A stretch of DNA of 64,000 nt from Bradyrhizobium sp. WSM471 (GTDB taxonomy: Bacteria > Pseudomonadota > Alphaproteobacteria > Rhizobiales > Xanthobacteraceae). Below are positions 1 through 8,277 of this stretch, piece after piece. Where the stretch lies: the NCBI RefSeq assembly GCF_000244915.1, contig NZ_CM001442.1:496001-560000 (forward strand), given 5' to 3'. Numbering within the stretch: the stretch's first letter is position 1; the number at the start of each line of letters is the position of its first letter. The notes below the pieces were generated by a model. It was given only the letters and a program-made list of their open reading frames with translations, was not told the origin of the DNA and searched no databases. Made by a program: the position numbers and the translations under genes.

Positions 1-1
1 G

Positions 2-556
2 CTCGCCGCGATCTTCACCGTGCTCGCGATCTCGACGCGTATCGGCACCGATTTCCTCGAGACGGTCACGGCGATGTTCAATCCGTTGCCGGCGATCGCA
101 CTGTTGCCGCTCGCTTTGATCTGGTTCGGTCTCGGCAACGGCAGTCTGGTGTTTGTGCTGATCCATTCGGTGCTGTGGCCGGTTGCGCTCAACACCCATT
201 CCGGCTTCAAGAGCGTGTCCAACACGCTGCGCATGGTCGGGCGCAATTACGGCCTTCGGGGATTGCCGTACGTCGCGAAAATCCTGATCCCCGCCGCGTT
301 CGGCTCGATCCTGACCGGCCTGAAGATCGGCTGGGCCTTCGCCTGGCGCACGCTGATCGCGGCCGAGCTGGTGTTCGGCGTGTCGTCGGGGCAGGGCGGG
401 CTCGGCTGGTTCATCTTCGAAAACCGCAACCTCCTCGACATACCTGCGGTCTTCGCCGGCCTCTTGACGGTGATCATCATCGGGCTTTTTGTCGAGAACC
501 TGATCTTCCGCGCCATCGAGCGGAACACCGTGCAGAAATGGGGCACCCAATCATGA
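2..556 (+). CDS. ABC transporter permease (NitT/TauT/SsuC-like), 5' truncated by window edge
   Basis: This is the C-terminal part of an inner-membrane permease of the binding-protein-dependent transport family; the reading frame is open to the first bases of the window, so the start lies upstream. The visible protein is strongly hydrophobic, with several membrane segments and a cytoplasmic EAA-like loop (about MVGRNYGLRG through ILIPAAFGSI) that would contact the ATPase. The residues resemble SsuC/TauC-type permeases, but the substrate cannot be read from this part. Its TGA stop overlaps the ATG of the sugar-acid dehydratase gene by four bases (ATGA), indicating translational coupling and one operon. 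From that context I infer uptake of an acidic sugar or related organic acid. Confidence 0.85.
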   Translation, partial: LAAIFTVLAISTRIGTDFLETVTAMFNPLPAIALLPLALIWFGLGNGSLVFVLIHSVLWPVALNTHSGFKSVSNTLRMVGRNYGLRGLPYVAKILIPAAFGSILTGLKIGWAFAWRTLIAAELVFGVSSGQGGLGWFIFENRNLLDIPAVFAGLLTVIIIGLFVENLIFRAIERNTVQKWGTQS

Positions 557-2292
557 CCAAGAAGAAACTAACGCCCGACCAGCTCCGCAGCGCGCGCTGG
601 TTCGCACCCGACGATCTCCGCTCGTTCGGCCATCGTTCCCGCACCATGCAGATGGGCTACGCGCCCGAGGAGTGGAAGGACCGCCCGATCATCGCGATCC
701 TCAACACCTGGTCGGACGCGCAGCCCTGCCACATGCACTTCAAGTCGCGCGTCGACGATGTCAAGCGCGGCATCCTGATGGCCGGCGGTCTGCCGCTGGA
801 GCTGCCGGCACTGTCGCTGTCGGAATCGCTGCTCAAGCCGACCACGATGCTCTATCGCAATCTGCTGGCGATGGACGCCGAGGAGCTGCTGCGCAGCCAT
901 CCCGTCGACGGCGTGGTGCTGATGGGCGGCTGCGACAAGACCACTCCGGCGCTGCTGCTGGGTGCGACCTCGATGAACATCCCGGCGATCTATCTGCCGG
1001 CAGGTCCGATGCTGCGCGGCAATTGGAAGGGCAAGACTCTCGGCTCGGGCTCGGACGGCTGGAAATACTGGGACGAGCGGCGCGCCGGAAAAATCTCCGA
1101 CAAGGACTGGCTCGACATCGAAGCCGGCATTGCCCGCAGCTACGGCACCTGCATGACCATGGGCACGGCTTCCACCATGACCGCGATTGCCGAGGCGATC
1201 GGCATGACGCTGCCGGGCGCGTCCTCGATTCCCGCCGCGGATGCCAACCATATCCGCATGGCCTCCGAATGCGGCCGCCGCATCGTCGAGATGGTCTGGG
1301 AAAATCTGACGCCGAAGACGATCCAGACCCGGAAAGCCTTCGAGAACGCGATCGCGGTCGCGATGGCGATGGGCTGTTCGACCAACGCGATCATCCATCT
1401 GATCGCGCAGGCCCGCCGCGCCGGTCTCGACATCGGCCTCGACGATTTCGAGATTGCGAGCCGCAAGGTGCCCGTCATCGCCAATGTGCGGCCGAGCGGT
1501 GACGCCTATCTGATGGAGGACTTCTTCTACGCCGGAGGCCTGCCGGCGCTGATGGGGCAGATCAAGCCGCACCTGCATCTCGACTGCATCACCGTCACCG
1601 GCCAGACGGTCGGCGAGAACATCGAGGGAGCCGAGGTCCACAATGACGACGTGATCCGCTCGATCGACAATCCCATCTACAAGGAAGGCGCACTCGCCGT
1701 GCTCAAGGGCAATCTCGCGCCCGACGGCTGCGTCATCAAGCCCTCCGCCTGCGCCCCGCGCTTCCTCAAGCACACCGGGCCCGCGCTGGTGTTCGACGAT
1801 TATCCCGCGATGAAGAAGGCGGTGGACGATCCCGATCTCGACGTCACCGAGGATCACATTCTCATTTTGCGCAACGCGGGGCCGCAGGGCGGGCCGGGCA
1901 TGCCGGAATGGGGCATGCTGCCGATCCCGACCAAGCTTGTGAAGCAGGGCGTGCGCGACATGGTGCGGATCTCGGATGCGCGCATGAGCGGCACCAGCTA
2001 CGGGGCCTGCATTTTGCATGTCGCCCCCGAATCCTATGTCGGCGGGCCGCTGGCGCTGGTGCGGAACGGCGACCGCATCACGCTCGACGTCGCCGCCCGC
2101 ACCATCGATCTCGATGTGTCCGAGGCCGAGCTCGAAAAGCGCCGTGCCGCCTGGAAGCAGCCCGAGCGCCGCTTCGAGCGCGGCTATGGCTGGATGTTCA
2201 CCAAGCACATCAAGCAGGCCAATGACGGCTGCGACTTCGACTTCCTCGAGACCGATTTCGGCGCGCCGATCGGCGAGCCCTCGATTTACTGA
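553..2292 (+). CDS. IlvD/Edd family dehydratase, L-arabinonate dehydratase-like
   Basis: A 579-aa member of the IlvD/Edd dehydratases, which remove water from sugar acids to give 2-keto-3-deoxy acids. The N-terminus (LRSARWFAPDDLRSFGHRSR) and length match the pentonate branch rather than leucine/valine biosynthetic IlvD. Three cysteines fit the [2Fe-2S] ligands of characterised L-arabinonate dehydratase: Cys59 (SDAQPCH), Cys127 (MGGCDKT) and Cys200 (YGTCMTMG). The catalytic-serine motif SGTSYG is present near the C-terminus. A longer reading frame starts upstream, but the ATG at 553 matches the family N-terminus and overlaps the permease stop. The exact sugar acid (arabonate, xylonate, fuconate or other) is not proven. 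Confidence 0.9.
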   Translation: MTKKKLTPDQLRSARWFAPDDLRSFGHRSRTMQMGYAPEEWKDRPIIAILNTWSDAQPCHMHFKSRVDDVKRGILMAGGLPLELPALSLSESLLKPTTMLYRNLLAMDAEELLRSHPVDGVVLMGGCDKTTPALLLGATSMNIPAIYLPAGPMLRGNWKGKTLGSGSDGWKYWDERRAGKISDKDWLDIEAGIARSYGTCMTMGTASTMTAIAEAIGMTLPGASSIPAADANHIRMASECGRRIVEMVWENLTPKTIQTRKAFENAIAVAMAMGCSTNAIIHLIAQARRAGLDIGLDDFEIASRKVPVIANVRPSGDAYLMEDFFYAGGLPALMGQIKPHLHLDCITVTGQTVGENIEGAEVHNDDVIRSIDNPIYKEGALAVLKGNLAPDGCVIKPSACAPRFLKHTGPALVFDDYPAMKKAVDDPDLDVTEDHILILRNAGPQGGPGMPEWGMLPIPTKLVKQGVRDMVRISDARMSGTSYGACILHVAPESYVGGPLALVRNGDRITLDVAARTIDLDVSEAELEKRRAAWKQPERRFERGYGWMFTKHIKQANDGCDFDFLETDFGAPIGEPSIY

Positions 2293-2298
2293 TGACCC

Positions 2299-2403
2299 TG
2301 TCATTCCGGGGCATCGCAAAGCGATGAGCCCGGAATCCATTGGGCCGCAGTCTGTGCCGCCTGATGGATTCCGGGTTCGCGCTACGCGCGCCCCGGAATG
2401 ACA
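2299..2403. repeat. Intergenic palindromic repeat, family A
   Basis: An inverted repeat between the dehydratase and RraA genes. The outer arms TGTCATTCCGGGG and CCCCGGAATGACA are perfect complements, and inner arms CCGGAATCCAT and ATGGATTCCGG pair again. It may form a cruciform or an RNA hairpin in the operon transcript. It is one of several unrelated palindromic families in this window. Confidence 0.8.
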
Positions 2404-2421
2404 AAAGAGAGAGCCAATGCA

Positions 2422-3141
2422 ATGACAAAACTCAGTGAAGCCACCCGCAACAAGCTCAAATCCGTTTCCACCGCCACCGTCGCAACCGCGTTGTTCAAGC
2501 GCGGCCTGCGCATCCAGATGATCCAGGATGTGCACCCGCTCAGCGCCGACCAACCGACCATGGTCGGTGAAGCCTTCACGCTGCGCTATATGCCGGCCCG
2601 CGAGGATCTCAACACCATTGACGTCTTTAGGGATCACTCCCATCCGCAGCGGAAGGCGGTCGAGGACTGCCCGGCGGGCAGCGTGCTGGTGATGGACAGC
2701 CGCAAGGACGCGCGCGCTGCTTCCGCCGGTGCGATCCTGGTCACGCGCTTGATGAAGCGCGGTGTCGCCGGGGTCGTCACAGACGGGGGTTTTCGCGACT
2801 CGGCCGAGATCGCCAAGCTGGGCATCCCCGCCTACCACCACCGTCCGAGCGCGCCGACCAATTTGACGCTGCATCACGCCATCGAGATCAATGTGCCGAT
2901 CGGCTGCGGAGACGCGCCGGTGTTTCCCGGCGACGTCATTCTCGGCGACAGTGACGGCGTGATCGTGATTCCCGCGCATCTCACTGAGGAGATCGCCAAC
3001 GAGACCTTCGAGATGACCGCGTTCGAGGACTTCGTCACCGAGGAAGTCAACAAGGGCCGCGGCATTTTCGGTCTCTATCCGGCGACGGACCCGCAGACGC
3101 TGACCGACTTCGCCGCATGGCGGAAGGCGAACGGAAGGTAA
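2422..3141 (+). CDS. RraA family protein, probable HMG/CHA-type aldolase
   Basis: A 239-aa protein of the RraA fold. Members include 4-hydroxy-4-methyl-2-oxoglutarate aldolases and 4-carboxy-4-hydroxy-2-oxoadipate aldolases, which release pyruvate using a divalent metal. The family Arg-Asp pair is visible in DGGFRDSAEI (Arg125, Asp126), followed by the conserved PVFPGDVILGDSDGVIVIP region. I chose the ATG at 2422 because AGAGAG lies about nine bases upstream; the in-frame ATG at 2398 falls inside the palindromic repeat. Sitting downstream of a sugar-acid dehydratase, it more likely cleaves a 2-oxo acid from that pathway than regulates RNase E, the role that named the family. Confidence 0.85.
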   Translation: MTKLSEATRNKLKSVSTATVATALFKRGLRIQMIQDVHPLSADQPTMVGEAFTLRYMPAREDLNTIDVFRDHSHPQRKAVEDCPAGSVLVMDSRKDARAASAGAILVTRLMKRGVAGVVTDGGFRDSAEIAKLGIPAYHHRPSAPTNLTLHHAIEINVPIGCGDAPVFPGDVILGDSDGVIVIPAHLTEEIANETFEMTAFEDFVTEEVNKGRGIFGLYPATDPQTLTDFAAWRKANGR

Positions 3142-3171
3142 AGGCCGACAACTCGTTCCACGATCTCCGTC

Positions 3172-3313
3172 GTCGTCCTGGCGAATGCCAGGACCCATTA
3201 CCCCAGGGAGTAATTTGGCGAAGACTCGGAGTCATCGTGTTTTCGCGCGGTACTGATACCGAGATTTATCGGATAGATCACGCGGTATGGGTCCTGGCTT
3301 TCGCCAGGACGAC
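3172..3313. repeat. Intergenic palindromic repeat, family B (copy 1)
   Basis: Inverted repeat with outer arms GTCGTCCTGGCGA and TCGCCAGGACGAC, followed inward by GGACCCAT/ATGGGTCC. It lies between the convergent RraA and oligopeptidase genes. The same family recurs at 46727, 54366 and 56701. Confidence 0.85.
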
Positions 3314-3328
3314 CCGGGAGAGCGTGGC

Positions 3329-5434
3329 CTACACCCCCGCCTCCGCCATCCCCGCAGCCCACAGCGCGAACGCATACACGATCGCGACTTCATCCAGCCG
3401 GTTGAAGCGTCCCGAGGCGCCGCCGTGACCGGCGCCCATGTTGGTGCGGAGCAGGACCGGGCCGCCGCCGCTCATGGTCGCGCGCAGGCGCGCGATCCAT
3501 TTGGCGGGCTCCCAGTAGGTGACGCGCGGATCGGTCAAGCCGCCCATCGCCAGGATCGCGGGATAGTCTTTCGCCGCCACGTTGTCGTAGGGCGAATACG
3601 ACAGGATGATGCGGAAATCCGTCTCGCTCTCGATCGGGTTGCCCCATTCCGGCCATTCCGGCGGCGTCAGCGGCAGCGTGTCGTCGAGCATGGTGTTGAG
3701 CACGTCGACGAACGGCACTTCGGCGACGATGCCGGCGAACAATTCGCCGGCGCGGTTGGCGACCGCGCCCATCAACATGCCGCCGGCCGAACCGCCGTGG
3801 CCGACGATGCGTTTTGCGCTGGTGTACTTCGCGTCGATCAGCGCGCGGGCGCTGGCCGAGAAATCGTCGAAGGAGTTCGTCTTCTTCTCGCGCTTGCCGT
3901 CGAGATACCAGCCCCAGCCCTTGTCGGCGCCGCCGCGGATATGGGCGATGGCATAGACGAAGCCGCGATCGACCAGCGACAGCCGGTTGGCGCTGAACGA
4001 AGCCGGCATCGCCATGCCGTAGGAGCCGTAGCCGTAGAGCAGCAGCGGCGCCGCGCCGTCGAGCGTGAGCCCGCGGCGATGGAGGATCGACACCGGCACC
4101 TCGGCGCCGTCATGCGCCTTCGCCATGATCCGCGTGGTGACGTAGTCGGCCGCATTGTGGCCGGACGGAATCTCCTGCCGCTTGCGCAGGGTGCGCGTCC
4201 GCTTGACCATGTCGTAATCATAGACTTCCGACGGCGTCGTCATCGACGAATAGGCGAAACGCAAATTCGTCGTCTCGAATTCATAGGAGCCCATCGTATC
4301 CAGCGAATAGGCCGCCTCGTCGAACGCGATGGCGTGCTCCTCCTTGGTCGCGAGGTCGCGGATCACGATGGACGGCAGCGCATTGGCGCGCTCCAACCGC
4401 ACCATGTGGCCGGCATAGAGATCGAGGTCGATGATGTAGATGCCCGGGCGATACGGGATCAGATCGCGCCAGTTCTTGCGCTCGGGGGAAGCGAGCGGCG
4501 CGGTGACGATCTTGAAGTCGATCGCGTCGTCGGCGTTGGTGAGGATGAAAAGTTCGTCGCCACGGTCGGCGAGCGAATATTGCACGCCTTCCTCGCGCGC
4601 CGCGACGAGGCGCGGTGGTGCCTCGGGATGGGCGAGGTCGATCAGCCGCTGCTCAGAGGTCTCGTGGTCGCCGCCCGCGATCACGCAGAAGCGGCCGCTG
4701 GTGCTCTCGTGCAGATGGGTGAACCAGCCGGGATCCTGCTCTTCGTAGACCAGCGTGTCGTCGACCTGCCGAGTGCCGAGCTTATGCCGCCACACCTGCA
4801 TCGGGCGGTGATTGTCGTCGAGCTTCACGTAGAAGAACGACGTCGCATCCTTGCTCCAGACCACGCCGCCGTCGGTCTCCTCGACGACGTCGTCGAGGTC
4901 CTTTCCGGTCGCCCAGTCGCGCACGCGGATGGAGAAATATTCCGAGCCCTTGGTGTCGGCGCTCCAGGCCTGCAGCCTGTGGTCGTTCGAGTGCCGGCTG
5001 CCGCCGAATTTGAAATAGGTGTGGTCCTTGGCGAGCGCATCGCCGTCGAGCACGATGTGGCCGTCGCCGCCATCGCGCGGCATGCGGCCAAACAGCTCGT
5101 GCTGACCGCCTTCGCGAAACTTGCGGAAATAGGCGAAGGGACCATCCGGCGACGGCACGCTGGAATCGTCCTCCTTGATCCGCCCTCGCATCTCGCGCAC
5201 CAGCGTCTTCTGGAGGGCTGCGGTATGGCCGAGCAGGCTCTCGGTGTAGCCATTTTCTGCGTCGAGATATTTGCGGATGTCGGGATCGAGCACCGCGGGG
5301 TCGCGCAGCACCTCCTGCCATTTCTCGTCCTTCAACCAGGCATAGTCATCGGTCACGGTGATCCCATGCCGCGTGAATGAATGCGGCCGGCGCGGCGCGA
5401 CGGGAGGCTGGGAAGGTGTTTTGGCTTGTGTCAC
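3329..5434 (-). CDS. ptrB: Oligopeptidase B (S9A prolyl oligopeptidase family)
   Basis: A 701-aa serine peptidase that cleaves short peptides after basic residues, probably in the cytoplasm as no signal peptide is seen. The N-terminal half is the beta-propeller that filters substrates; the C-terminal half is the alpha/beta hydrolase. The triad is visible as Ser549 in GHGGSAGG, Asp635 in GLTDPRV and His670 in GAGHGGASG. The PPEWPEWGNP segment is typical of oligopeptidase B rather than prolyl oligopeptidase. I place the start at a GTG at 5434 because GTGAGGA lies just upstream; the longer open frame to 5971 reads through noncoding sequence and into the opposite-strand MBOAT gene. It is monocistronic, flanked by a convergent gene and a divergent one. 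Confidence 0.92.
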   Translation of the reverse strand: MTQAKTPSQPPVAPRRPHSFTRHGITVTDDYAWLKDEKWQEVLRDPAVLDPDIRKYLDAENGYTESLLGHTAALQKTLVREMRGRIKEDDSSVPSPDGPFAYFRKFREGGQHELFGRMPRDGGDGHIVLDGDALAKDHTYFKFGGSRHSNDHRLQAWSADTKGSEYFSIRVRDWATGKDLDDVVEETDGGVVWSKDATSFFYVKLDDNHRPMQVWRHKLGTRQVDDTLVYEEQDPGWFTHLHESTSGRFCVIAGGDHETSEQRLIDLAHPEAPPRLVAAREEGVQYSLADRGDELFILTNADDAIDFKIVTAPLASPERKNWRDLIPYRPGIYIIDLDLYAGHMVRLERANALPSIVIRDLATKEEHAIAFDEAAYSLDTMGSYEFETTNLRFAYSSMTTPSEVYDYDMVKRTRTLRKRQEIPSGHNAADYVTTRIMAKAHDGAEVPVSILHRRGLTLDGAAPLLLYGYGSYGMAMPASFSANRLSLVDRGFVYAIAHIRGGADKGWGWYLDGKREKKTNSFDDFSASARALIDAKYTSAKRIVGHGGSAGGMLMGAVANRAGELFAGIVAEVPFVDVLNTMLDDTLPLTPPEWPEWGNPIESETDFRIILSYSPYDNVAAKDYPAILAMGGLTDPRVTYWEPAKWIARLRATMSGGGPVLLRTNMGAGHGGASGRFNRLDEVAIVYAFALWAAGMAEAGV

Positions 5435-5620
5435 TCGATCCTCACTCAGATGCGCCGGCGTTCTTTCAGCTCTCCTCGCAGGCGGGAAAGGGAGAAAGAT
5501 GTGTCCCACCTTATATCGTCCCGATTTCATGAATTGCCAGCGCCACTGCGCCAGTCGCCGGGTTGTTGATCGGTCCCTTCTATGCTTTAGGCTTCCTATC
5601 CCCGCCGCCGGTCCAGCCTG

Positions 5621-7057
5621 ATGCTGTTCAATTCCTATCCGTTCATCCTGCTGTTCCTGCCGGCCGCGCTGGCGGGCTATTTCTGGCTGGGGCGGCGCAG
5701 CAATCTGGCCCCGGTGATCTGGCTGGCGGCGGCCTCGCTCGCCTTCTATGCCATCGGCAATTGGCAATTCGTGGCCCTGTTGCTGATCTCGATCGCCTTC
5801 AACTATGGCATTGGCCATCTCCTCATCGTGGCGAAGCTTGCTCCGTCGCAGCGAAAGGCCGCACTTGCCCTCGGCGTCGCCGGCGATCTCCTGGTGCTCG
5901 GCGTCTTCAAATATGCCGGCTTCGTCGCGGAGAACGTCAATGCGTTGACCGGCACGCATTTCGCGGTCCACATCCTGCTGCCGGTCGGCATCTCCTTCTA
6001 CACCTTTACCCAGATCGCGTTCCTAGTTGACGCCTGGCGCGGGCAGGTCGCGGCCTACGCGCTGCCGCACTACGCGCTGTTCGTGACCTACTTTCCGCAT
6101 CTGATCGCGGGGCCGATCCTTCACCACAAGGACATGATCCCGCAATTCGAACGGGAGGAAACCAAGCACCCGCATGCGCATCTGATCCTGTGCGGAATCA
6201 TCATCTTCGCAATCGGCCTGTTCAAGAAGACATGCCTCGCCGACGGCATCCAGCCGCTCGTCGCGCTCGCCTTCGAGGCGCGCGCGCCGAGTTTTGATCA
6301 GGCCTGGCTCGGTGCACTCGCCTACACCTTTCAGCTCTATTTCGACTTCTCCGGCTATTCCGACATGGCGATCGGGATATCGCTGATGTTCGGCATCTTC
6401 TTACCCGTAAATTTCAACTCGCCCTACAAGGCGAGCAGCATCGTGGAGTTCTGGCGGCGCTGGCACATGACGCTGTCGCACTTCCTGCGCGACTATCTCT
6501 ACATTCCGCTCGGAGGTAACCGTCGCGGCCGCGTGCTCCGTTATGTCAATTTGATGCTGACGATGCTGCTTGGCGGGCTCTGGCACGGCGCGGCCTGGAC
6601 ATTCGTCGTCTGGGGCGCACTGCATGGCGCCTATCTCTGCATCAATCACGCCTTCAACGCGCTGGTGCCGAATGTTCCGAAGTTGCTCGCGCGCCCAACG
6701 CGCGTCGCCGGGGCCGTGCTGACATTCCTCGCCGTCGTTGTCGCCTGGGTATTCTTCCGTGCCGAACGGGTCGATTGGGCGCTGCGGATTCTGAATGCCA
6801 TGGCCGATCCCTCCAACATCGTGTTCGGGCGCGAGGAGATTGCGGCGTCGGTGATGGTCGCAATTTATGCCGCGCTGGTGTGGCTGGCACCGAACACGCA
6901 AGGTATCATGGGGTACGACCACGCCAATCGCCGGGTCGGCGAAGGCCTGATGGCCGGACGGATGCGGCCGCTGGTCCTCTATGGTGCGTCGCTGGTGCTT
7001 GCGTTCGGGATTTTGGGCATCCAGAGCCACAGCGAATTCATCTATTTCCGGTTCTGA
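5621..7057 (+). CDS. MBOAT family O-acyltransferase (AlgI-like)
   Basis: A 478-aa polytopic membrane protein of the membrane-bound O-acyltransferase family, resembling AlgI, DltB and PatA. These enzymes pass acyl groups across the inner membrane for transfer to exopolysaccharides or other envelope glycans. The family core EFWRRWHMTLS contains His292, and the catalytic histidine motif GGLWHGAAW contains His322. Many hydrophobic segments run along the length. The stop shares one base with the start of the next gene (TGATG), so the two are translationally coupled. The acyl acceptor is unknown: no alginate or cellulose genes are in view. Confidence 0.9.
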   Translation: MLFNSYPFILLFLPAALAGYFWLGRRSNLAPVIWLAAASLAFYAIGNWQFVALLLISIAFNYGIGHLLIVAKLAPSQRKAALALGVAGDLLVLGVFKYAGFVAENVNALTGTHFAVHILLPVGISFYTFTQIAFLVDAWRGQVAAYALPHYALFVTYFPHLIAGPILHHKDMIPQFEREETKHPHAHLILCGIIIFAIGLFKKTCLADGIQPLVALAFEARAPSFDQAWLGALAYTFQLYFDFSGYSDMAIGISLMFGIFLPVNFNSPYKASSIVEFWRRWHMTLSHFLRDYLYIPLGGNRRGRVLRYVNLMLTMLLGGLWHGAAWTFVVWGALHGAYLCINHAFNALVPNVPKLLARPTRVAGAVLTFLAVVVAWVFFRAERVDWALRILNAMADPSNIVFGREEIAASVMVAIYAALVWLAPNTQGIMGYDHANRRVGEGLMAGRMRPLVLYGASLVLAFGILGIQSHSEFIYFRF

Positions 7058-8169
7058 TGCGAGGCGCGTTCACACATCCAGGGCGTCTTCTCCTCGCGAG
7101 CATCGCGTGCGTGCTCGGCGCGGCTGCGCTCACCTATGTCATCGATCCCCTGCAACTGTTTCGCCCCTCGCGCCTCGTCGCGCCGTTCTATTCCGATGAC
7201 ACGCGCGTGCAGAATGCCGGTCTGATCCGCAGCCAGTCGTTCGACACCGCCTTCATGGGCACCTCGCTGGCGATCCATTTCCGCCAGAGCGACATCGACC
7301 ATGCGCTTGGCGTGCACTCGCTCAAGCTGGCGATGACCGGATCCAATTCGCGCCAGCAGGGTTTTGTGCTCGAGCAGGCCATCGATCGCGGCGCAAAGCG
7401 CGTGATCTGGCAGATGGATGATTTCATCTTTGTCGATGCGGCCGACATCGAGACCGATCCTTATCTCTCTGCCGATCTCTATCGCGGAACAGCAAAAGGC
7501 ATCGCGTCGTATCTGTTCAGCGCGGCGATGGCGAAGGAATCCTTGTTCGCATTGCTGCGGTCGGTTCCGCCGCTGCGGCAGCCGCTGACCCGGGCCGCGC
7601 CTTTTCTGCCCGTCAAGTTTGCGCTGTCCGATGTCGACGACATCTATGCGCTGCCGCGGGATGTCGACGTCGCGCGCGCCTATAATGCGAAAAGGACGCT
7701 CGCGGCCTTCGCCTATATCACCGATCCCGTACGCAGCCGCTTTCTCGGCGAAGGCTATGGTTACGAGGCCATGGTGCGGCATTTCGAGCGTGACGCCGCC
7801 GGCCTGATCGCGCGCCATCCTGACGTGACCTTCGACATCTACTTCCCGCCCTATTCGATCCTGCAATTCGTCGCGATGCGCGACGCTTCGCCTGCGACGC
7901 TGAAGATCGTCACCGACCTCACGGCCGTCATTGCGCAACGCCTGACGCAGCTTCCCAATGTGCGCCTGTACGATTTCCGGGCGATCAAGGACGTGACGCA
8001 CGATCTCGACAATTACGGCGACGTCATCCACCATTCGCCGGTGGTGGATGCGATGGTGCTGTCGTGGCTGGCGCGCGGGGAATATCGGGTCGACCCGAAG
8101 GCGCCGCTTGCGGCGCTGAATGAACTGAGGGCGCAGGTCGAGGCTTATCGCGTGCCGCCGCTGCCGTAG
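7057..8169 (+). CDS. SGNH-like partner of the MBOAT acyltransferase (unnamed)
   Basis: A 370-aa protein with one N-terminal signal anchor (about residues 10-27) and a probably periplasmic remainder. I do not recognise a named family with certainty. It has features of SGNH/AlgJ-like acyl-handling proteins: a GTS motif with Ser70 in AFMGTSLAIHF, like SGNH block I, and a C-terminal Asp/His-Ser cluster (Asp322, His325, His326, Ser327 in DNYGDVIHHSP), like block V. The start at 7057 overlaps the MBOAT stop by one base; an upstream in-frame start would lie deep inside the MBOAT gene. MBOAT proteins of this type commonly work with such a periplasmic partner that completes O-acylation, so that is the inferred role. 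Confidence 0.75.
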   Translation: MRGAFTHPGRLLLASIACVLGAAALTYVIDPLQLFRPSRLVAPFYSDDTRVQNAGLIRSQSFDTAFMGTSLAIHFRQSDIDHALGVHSLKLAMTGSNSRQQGFVLEQAIDRGAKRVIWQMDDFIFVDAADIETDPYLSADLYRGTAKGIASYLFSAAMAKESLFALLRSVPPLRQPLTRAAPFLPVKFALSDVDDIYALPRDVDVARAYNAKRTLAAFAYITDPVRSRFLGEGYGYEAMVRHFERDAAGLIARHPDVTFDIYFPPYSILQFVAMRDASPATLKIVTDLTAVIAQRLTQLPNVRLYDFRAIKDVTHDLDNYGDVIHHSPVVDAMVLSWLARGEYRVDPKAPLAALNELRAQVEAYRVPPLP

Positions 8170-8240
8170 CCCGCATGAGCGAAGCGACATGCGGGGACTC
8201 ACGCAAGAATCCCGGGTGTCGCTTCGCTCACCCGGGCTAC
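8166..8240. repeat. Intergenic palindromic repeat, family C
   Basis: Arms beginning GTAGCCCGCATGAGCGAAGC and ending TCGCTTCGCTCACCCGGGCT pair with few mismatches. It starts inside the last codons of the SGNH-like gene and lies between convergent genes, so its transcript could act as a bidirectional terminator. Confidence 0.75.
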
Positions 8241-8277
8241 TAGATTGCTCCCGCAAGGAGAGAAGGAAAAAAGACGC

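Noticed and set aside
568..3198. Minus-strand 876-codon frame
   Set aside because: Shadow of the dehydratase and RraA genes; it even crosses a palindromic repeat.
3287..5380. Long open frame (697 codons) on the plus strand
   Set aside because: It is antisense to oligopeptidase B, whose motifs and catalytic residues are clear; GC-rich third positions create such shadows.
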